A DNA stretch of 11,385 nucleotides, taken from positions 1 through 11,385 of the forward strand of contig JADZBR010000341.1 in NCBI GenBank assembly GCA_020852035.1, given 5' to 3'. This DNA is from Caulobacteraceae bacterium. Its GTDB lineage: Bacteria > Pseudomonadota > Alphaproteobacteria > Caulobacterales > Caulobacteraceae. Shown here in pieces: positions 6,747 to 11,385 of the stretch; the first letter of the stretch is position 1, and the number at the start of each line of letters is the position of its first letter. Under the pieces are notes generated by a model. The model saw only the letters and a list, made by a program, of their open reading frames with translations. It was not told where the DNA came from and searched no databases. A program made the translations under genes and the position numbers.

Positions 6747-7789
6747 GGCGTCCAGCCCTCCGGCTCGTCGGGCTGTGCGGCGGCGGCTTCCTCCTGGCGG
6801 GCCTTGCGGACCTCGCCGAAGGCTTCGCGCAGCAGCTCCGTCACGCCCTCGCCGGAGACGCCGGAGATCAGCCGGGGCTTCACGCCGCTGGCCTCCTCCA
6901 GTTCGGCGGCCTTGGCGGCGCGGATCTCGGGATCGAGCGCGTCGACCTTGTTGAGCGCCAGGATCTGCGGCTTGTCGGCCAGGCCCTCGCCATAGGCTTT
7001 CAGTTCCTCGGCGATGGTCAGCCAGGCCACCGAGACGTCGTCCTGGGTAGCGTCGACCAGGTGCAGCAGGACGGCGGTGCGCTCCACGTGGCCGAGGAAG
7101 CGGGTGCCGAGGCCGGCCCCTTCCGAGGCGCCTTCGATCAGGCCGGGAATGTCGGCCAGCACGAACCGCTCATTGGTCGAGAGGTCCACGACACCCAGGT
7201 TGGGTGTGAGCGTGGTGAAGGGATAGTCGGCGATCTTCGGCTTGGCGGCCGAGGCGGCGGCCAGGAAGGTCGACTTGCCGGCGTTGGGCAGGCCGACGAG
7301 GCCGACGTCGGCGATCAGCTTCAGCCGCAGCCAGACGGCGCGCTCCTCATAGGGCTGGCCGGGGTTGGCGTGGCGGGGGGCCTGGTTCACCGGGCCCTTG
7401 AAATAGGCGTTGCCGAAGCCGCCGTTGCCGCCGCGCAGCAGCTGGATGCGCTCGCCGGGCTCATTGAGGTCGGCGATCAGGGTTTCCTTGTCCTCGTCCA
7501 GCACCTCGGTGCCGACCGGCACCTTCAGGACCACGTCCTTGCCATTGGCGCCGTGGCGGTTGCGGCCCATGCCGTGGCCGCCGGTCTCGGCGCGGAAGTG
7601 CTGCTGGTAGCGGTAGTCGATCAGGGTGTTGAGGCCCGGGGCGGCCTCGATCCAGACATCGCCGCCCTTGCCGCCGTCGCCGCCGTCCGGCCCGCCGTGC
7701 GGGATGAACTTCTCACGTCGGAACGACACCGCGCCGCCGCCGCCGGCCCCGGAGCGGAGGTAGACCTTGCACTGATCGAGGAACTTCAC
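6743..7789 (-). CDS. obgE: Obg family GTPase (ObgE/CgtA)
   Basis: Obg is an essential GTPase that binds the 50S subunit and links ribosome maturation to growth and stress; in Caulobacter the orthologue is CgtA. The 348 residues show the glycine-rich Obg fold (1-157, with GAGGGGAVSFRREK and GGPDGGDGGKGGDV), then the GTPase domain: G1 GLPNAGKST (166-174), the TTLTP switch (192-196), G3 DIPGL (213-217), G4 NKVD (280-283) and a G5-like SGVSGEG (309-315). A short acidic tail ends in EPEGWTP. The GTG start at 7787-7789 has AAAGGA five bases upstream. That Shine-Dalgarno overlaps the TAA stop of bioY (TAAAGGA). At the other end, the stop overlaps the proB start. Confidence 0.97.
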   Translation of the reverse strand: MKFLDQCKVYLRSGAGGGGAVSFRREKFIPHGGPDGGDGGKGGDVWIEAAPGLNTLIDYRYQQHFRAETGGHGMGRNRHGANGKDVVLKVPVGTEVLDEDKETLIADLNEPGERIQLLRGGNGGFGNAYFKGPVNQAPRHANPGQPYEERAVWLRLKLIADVGLVGLPNAGKSTFLAAASAAKPKIADYPFTTLTPNLGVVDLSTNERFVLADIPGLIEGASEGAGLGTRFLGHVERTAVLLHLVDATQDDVSVAWLTIAEELKAYGEGLADKPQILALNKVDALDPEIRAAKAAELEEASGVKPRLISGVSGEGVTELLREAFGEVRKARQEEAAAAQPDEPEGWTP

Positions 7790-7798
7790 CGGCGTCCT

Positions 7799-8371
7799 TT
7801 AGAGGCGCAGCGCCCGGCGCGCCCAGGGCTCGGCGAGCTTGATCACCGCCACCGCGAGGATCGACTTCAGCACGCTGCCGGCCAAGAAGGGCAGGACGCC
7901 GGCGGTCCAGGCGGTCTGGGCGTCGAAGAGGTAGGACAGCCAGGCGAAGCCGAAAGCCAGGATCGCCGCGTGGCCGGCCAGGAAGATCGCCGTCATCGGC
8001 AACCAGCCGCGCAGGGCCGGGCGCTCGGTCAGCCAGCCGCAGGCGGCCGCCGCGACCACGAAGCCGGCCAGGTAGCCTGCCGTCGGCCCGACGAAGGACG
8101 CAGGCCCGCCCGCGCCGCCGGCGAGCAGCGGCAGGCCCGCGAGCGCCTGCGCCAGCCAGGCCAGCACCATCGCCGCCGCCATGCGTCCGCCCGCCAGGCC
8201 CGCGACCAGCAGCACCGCGAAGGTCTGCATCGTCATCGGCACCGGATACATCGGCGCCTCGATCCACGACGAGGCGGCCAGCAGCCAGCCGCCGGCCAGC
8301 ACCACGCCCAGCTTCCAGGCGAGCGGCCGGCCGGCGAGGGCGGTGTTCAGCGGGGCGGCGTAGGCGGTCAT
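7799..8371 (-). CDS. bioY: Biotin transporter substrate-binding subunit BioY
   Basis: BioY is the membrane S-component that captures biotin, alone or with an energy-coupling (EcfA/EcfT or BioMN) module. The 190-residue product is strongly hydrophobic with about six membrane segments. It carries the family blocks VPMTMQTFAVLL (44-55), GPTAGYLAGF (95-104) and PFLAGSVLK (161-169). In the last block, members I know usually have PFxxGDxxK; here Ser166 replaces the Asp. No energising subunits are in the window, so it is either a solitary BioY or uses subunits encoded elsewhere. I chose the ATG at 8369-8371, with GGAG eight bases upstream, over an upstream start at 8407. I searched the leader by eye for the alphaproteobacterial BioR box (TTATMKATAA) and did not find it. 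Its stop overlaps the obgE ribosome-binding site, so it may lead the obgE operon. Confidence 0.92.
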   Translation of the reverse strand: MTAYAAPLNTALAGRPLAWKLGVVLAGGWLLAASSWIEAPMYPVPMTMQTFAVLLVAGLAGGRMAAAMVLAWLAQALAGLPLLAGGAGGPASFVGPTAGYLAGFVVAAAACGWLTERPALRGWLPMTAIFLAGHAAILAFGFAWLSYLFDAQTAWTAGVLPFLAGSVLKSILAVAVIKLAEPWARRALRL

Positions 8372-8452
8372 CGGCGGAACTCCAAGGTCGTGGGGCGGGC
8401 ATAGCACAAATGCGCCGTCGCCAAGCGTGTCGGTGGATGCGGCGCGGTGTTG

Positions 8453-8524
8453 CGTGGTTCGAGACGCGCCTGGCCTGTCCTCGGGCCAGCGTTCGGCTGG
8501 ACCTGAGGGCGCGCCTCACCATGA
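8453..8524. repeat. Imperfect palindromic intergenic repeat B
   Basis: About 72 bases upstream of bioY form an imperfect palindrome running from CGTGGTTCGAGACGCGCC to GGCGCGCCTCACCATGAC. Inside are two competing small hairpins: CTGGCC (8470-8475) with GGCCAG (8484-8489), and CCAGC (8486-8490) with GCTGG (8496-8500). They share bases and cannot both form. From memory, this kind of end sequence (TTCGAGACGCGCC / CTCACCATGA) is scattered through Caulobacterales intergenic regions. No T-run is present. Confidence 0.6.
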
Positions 8525-8542
8525 CCGGGATTGCGCCGACTT

Positions 8543-8605
8543 CGTCATCCTGAAGAGCGGCGAAGCCGGGTCTCGAGGGACGCAGGACCGATCCGTGCGA
8601 TCGGT
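8543..8605. repeat. Imperfect palindromic intergenic repeat A plus GNAT-distal stem-loop
   Basis: The stretch starting CGTCATCCTGAAGAG and ending CTCGAGGGACGCAGG (8543-8586) is centred on CGGC-GAA-GCCG (8558-8568) and is roughly symmetrical around it. It is the second of two recurrent-looking repeats in the bioY-GNAT gap. Next to it, ACCGATC (8587-8593) pairs with GATCGGT (8599-8605) to give a 7-bp stem starting three bases after the GNAT stop on the minus strand. The stem could end transcription of the lpd-GNAT unit, but no T-run follows. The remaining 8372-8452 holds nothing I can name apart from the bioY Shine-Dalgarno. Confidence 0.6.
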
Positions 8606-8608
8606 GTC

Positions 8609-9042
8609 TCAGGCCGACGCTTCGCTCATCCGGAACCAGCCGCCGCCGGGCGCCGCCGGTTCGCCCTCGCCGACGATCTCGAAGCCCTCGCGCCGGTAGA
8701 AGGCGATGGCGCGGACATTCAACTTCTGGACCTTGAGCGACAGCGGCCCGCCGGCCGCCTCGCGCGCTGCGTTCAGCAGCGCCAGACCCACGCCCCGGCC
8801 GCGCGCCTCGGCGTCGATGTAGAGCGAATGCAGGAAACGCTCCGGCCGGTAGAGGCTGGCAAAGCCGACAATGCGCCCGTCCAGCAGGGCGACGCGCACC
8901 TCTTCATGCCGCGCATCCTCGACGAAGGTCGCCGCCCGGATCGTCTCGGGCGCAATCCAGACGAAGGTCTTGCGCGCCACCCGCTCGTAGAGATCGGCGC
9001 AGGCGGCGATCTCGGCCGCCCGCGCCAGCCGGAGGGTCAGGC

Positions 9043-9046
<4 letters not shown>
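8609..9046 (-). CDS. GNAT family N-acetyltransferase
   Basis: A 145-residue cytoplasmic acetyltransferase of the GNAT superfamily, which moves acetyl from acetyl-CoA to an amine. Motif A is clear: LYIDAEARGRGVGLALL at 75-91, with the acetyl-CoA pyrophosphate loop RGRGVG (82-87). Motif B follows with NVRAIAFYRREGFEIVG (110-126), where Tyr117 is the usual general acid position. The substrate cannot be told from sequence. The frame runs far upstream through lpd in another register, so the start must be inferred. The TTG at 9044-9046 overlaps the lpd stop as TTGA, the same join used by obgE/proB, and gives a complete GNAT domain. It probably shares the lpd transcript. Domain call secure, start moderately so. 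Confidence 0.85.
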
Positions 9047-10440
<1,394 letters not shown>

Positions 10441-10446
10441 GTCGAA

Positions 10447-10452
10447 CTCCTA
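10447..10452 (-). promoter_or_regulatory. lpd Shine-Dalgarno fused to vapC stop codon
   Basis: On the minus strand the six bases read TAGGAG. The first three are the vapC stop codon, and AGGAG is the lpd ribosome-binding site, six bases before its ATG. Ribosomes finishing vapC therefore cover the lpd initiation site, which should couple or modulate lpd translation (inference). Confidence 0.8.
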
Positions 10453-10866
10453 GACGGCCGCGGGATCGACCCAGTCGACCACCTTCAGCTTGGGCACCCG
10501 CTCGTATTCCGAAAGATTGTGGCTGACCACCGTCCAGCCGCGCGCCATCGCCTGACCGGCGATGATCAGGTCGTAGCCGCCGATCGGCTGGCCGCGGCGT
10601 CGCAGTTCGCGGCGAAGCTCCGCCGCCGCGACACCATCGGCGTGGGAGATGCTGACGATCTTCAGGTCCGCCAGCAACTCCTCCGCCCTGCGCAGGTGCT
10701 TGGCGGGATTTGGACTGATCGACGCGCCGTAGATCAGCTCGTGGGTCGCCACCGGCGAGGCCAGAATCTGCCCGCCCGCCTCGACCGCCGCGTCATAGCG
10801 TTCGCGCACGCCCCGGCGGCGGTTGACGATGTCGATCATCGTGCCGGTATCGAGGGAGAAGATCAC
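10450..10866 (-). CDS. vapC: VapC-type PIN-domain ribonuclease toxin
   Basis: A 138-residue PIN-domain protein, expected to act as a metal-dependent RNase toxin held in check by the VapB-like protein upstream. Acidic metal-binding residues are in their usual places: Asp6 in SLDTGTMIDI, Glu43 in ATHELIYGA, and Asp99 in IGGYDLIIAGQAM. The last motif reads VVSHNLSEYERV (113-124), where many VapCs have TNNxxEF; Asn117 and Glu120 hold the matching positions, so the fourth acidic ligand seems kept. The GTG start overlaps the vapB stop as GTGA, the classic coupling of such pairs. All key residues are present, so nothing suggests a dead toxin. Known VapC targets include initiator tRNA and 23S rRNA, but the target here cannot be inferred. 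Confidence 0.92.
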   Translation of the reverse strand: MIFSLDTGTMIDIVNRRRGVRERYDAAVEAGGQILASPVATHELIYGASISPNPAKHLRRAEELLADLKIVSISHADGVAAAELRRELRRRGQPIGGYDLIIAGQAMARGWTVVSHNLSEYERVPKLKVVDWVDPAAV

Positions 10867-11147
10867 GGATCGAAGGTGATCTCGCGAATGCGCGGTTGCT
10901 CGGGGTAGGGAAGAGGCTCGTCCACCTCGATGGCGTCGATCCGCGCCCAGAGCGCGGCCCCGCCCTGCCGCCGCTTCGGCTCCAGGATCACCGCGTCGCC
11001 CTCGCGCCGCACGGTGACTTCGTCACCCTCCAGGCGGAAAGCCTTGGGCAGGCGGACCGCTTGGCTGCCGCCGTGCGAAAAAAGCTTTGCTCGCCCCGGC
11101 TCGGGAGCGTCCTCAAAAGGCCGGCCGATATCCTTGACGCCAGACAC
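10863..11147 (-). CDS. vapB: VapB-type antitoxin, AbrB/SpoVT fold
   Basis: A 94-residue antitoxin. Residues 19-58 form the AbrB-like DNA-binding swapped-hairpin domain with the hallmark AKLFSHGGSQAVRLPKAFR. Residues about 65-94, acidic and proline-containing (IDAIEVDEPLPYPEQP), are the likely toxin-binding tail. There is an 18-residue leader ahead of the usual VapB start. No ATG, GTG or TTG occurs in frame within it, so the GTG at 11145-11147 with GGAG six bases upstream is well supported. It should repress its own promoter through the palindrome just upstream, more strongly when bound to VapC (family knowledge). The pair sits between odhB and lpd, an unusual place for a toxin-antitoxin module. 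Confidence 0.92.
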   Translation of the reverse strand: MSGVKDIGRPFEDAPEPGRAKLFSHGGSQAVRLPKAFRLEGDEVTVRREGDAVILEPKRRQGGAALWARIDAIEVDEPLPYPEQPRIREITFDP

Positions 11148-11156
11148 CGCAATCTC

Positions 11157-11179
11157 CGTATCTATATTATATAGATACG
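11157..11179. promoter_or_regulatory. Perfect palindromic operator upstream of vapB
   Basis: Twenty-three bases form a perfect inverted repeat with 11-bp arms (CGTATCTATAT and its complement) around a single central base at 11168. It is AT-rich in an otherwise very GC-rich window and covers the likely -10 element of the vapBC promoter. It sits immediately before the vapB Shine-Dalgarno. Such sites are the normal targets of AbrB-fold antitoxin complexes, so I read it as the autoregulatory operator. Confidence 0.8.
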
Positions 11180-11200
11180 ATTGCGGGCGGTGGCTGGCAA
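11166..11200 (-). promoter_or_regulatory. Probable vapBC promoter
   Basis: On the minus strand TTGCCA (11195-11200) could be a -35, with a 17-base spacer to TATCTA (11172-11177). A perfect TATAAT lies six bases further on (11166-11171) but then has no good -35 at standard spacing. Either -10 falls inside the palindrome, so repressor binding would block polymerase. Transcription would begin within about 20 bases of the vapB start, giving a very short leader, and could also feed lpd. Confidence 0.55.
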
Positions 11201-11205
11201 GGTCG

Positions 11206-11385
11206 TCAGACCTCCAGCAGCAGCCGCTGCGGGTCTTCCAGGGCTTCCTTGACGTGCACCAGGAAGGTCACCGCGCCCTGGCCGTCGACCACGCGGTGGT
11301 CGTAGCTGAGCGCCAGATACATCATCGGCCGGATCACGATCTGGCCGCCGACCACCATCGGCCGCTCCTGGATCTTGTGCATGCC
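11206..11385 (-). CDS. sucB: 2-oxoglutarate dehydrogenase E2 (dihydrolipoyl succinyltransferase), C-terminal part
   Basis: Only the last 59 codons and the stop lie in the window. The piece reads GMHKIQERPMVVGGQIVIRP and then MMYLALSYDHRVVDGQGAV, the end of the E2 catalytic domain. The motif DHRVVDG carries the catalytic His (the His of DHRxxDG) that transfers the succinyl group to CoA. The phrasing fits OdhB/SucB better than pyruvate dehydrogenase E2, because IQERPMVVxGQIVIRPMMYLALSYDHR is typical of the succinyltransferase. The gene ends 58 bases before vapB and two genes before lpd (E3), so the complex's E2 and E3 genes are interrupted by the toxin-antitoxin pair. The lipoyl and E1/E3-binding domains lie outside. 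Confidence 0.93.
   Translation of the reverse strand, partial: GMHKIQERPMVVGGQIVIRPMMYLALSYDHRVVDGQGAVTFLVHVKEALEDPQRLLLEV

Noticed and set aside
7061..8404. A 447-codon open frame on the plus strand across obgE and bioY
   Set aside because: Antisense shadow with His/Gln/Arg-rich low-complexity translation and no domain.
8372..8452. BioR operator or biotin-responsive element before bioY
   Set aside because: I looked for TTATMKATAA-like sequence and saw none; no riboswitch-like conserved structure was recognised.

Overview
The window is GC-rich and densely coded. Every gene I can support lies on the minus strand, so it reads from the right end to the left. Gene content and order (bioY-obgE-proB-proA-nadD-rsfS-rlmH-envC-like-ctpA, with odhB and lpd upstream) and the protein sequences point to an alphaproteobacterium, most likely Caulobacterales (Caulobacter/Phenylobacterium-like). 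That placement is a judgement from family knowledge, not a database search.

In transcription order: (1) 11385-9043 is the end of a 2-oxoglutarate dehydrogenase cluster. It holds the last 59 codons of odhB/sucB (E2), then a VapBC-type toxin-antitoxin pair with its own AT-rich palindromic promoter/operator, then lpd (E3), whose ribosome-binding site is fused to the vapC stop codon. (2) 9046-8609 is a small GNAT acetyltransferase overlapping the lpd stop, followed by about 240 bp of non-coding DNA built from two imperfect palindromic repeats. (3) 8371-2888 is a compact operon-like run: bioY (biotin uptake), obgE (ribosome-assembly GTPase), proB and a divergent proA (proline synthesis), nadD (NAD synthesis) and rsfS (ribosome silencing factor). 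Neighbouring genes overlap or lie 3-25 bp apart. (4) 2887-2689 is a 199-bp gap filled by a long nested inverted repeat. (5) 2688-1346 is rlmH (23S rRNA pseudouridine methyltransferase) and a short EnvC-like protein with a degenerate LytM domain. (6) 1345-1211 is a gap holding a two-palindrome element that resembles the RIME-type repeats of alphaproteobacteria. (7) 1210-1 is a C-terminal processing protease (ctpA), cut by the window end.

The run links growth functions: central carbon flux and its E3 subunit, biotin uptake, ribosome maturation (Obg, RsfS, RlmH), proline and NAD synthesis, and cell-wall remodelling (EnvC activator, CtpA protease). Eight of the starts I favour are GTG or TTG, and several junctions use stop codons embedded in the next gene's Shine-Dalgarno or start codon, so translational coupling looks common.

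I see no wholly new system. The best leads are the ProA-position enzyme (about 80 residues longer than usual, with an N-terminal extension and no canonical ProA signature), the VapBC module wedged between E2 and E3, the short non-catalytic EnvC, and three structured repeat elements that fill the only long gaps.
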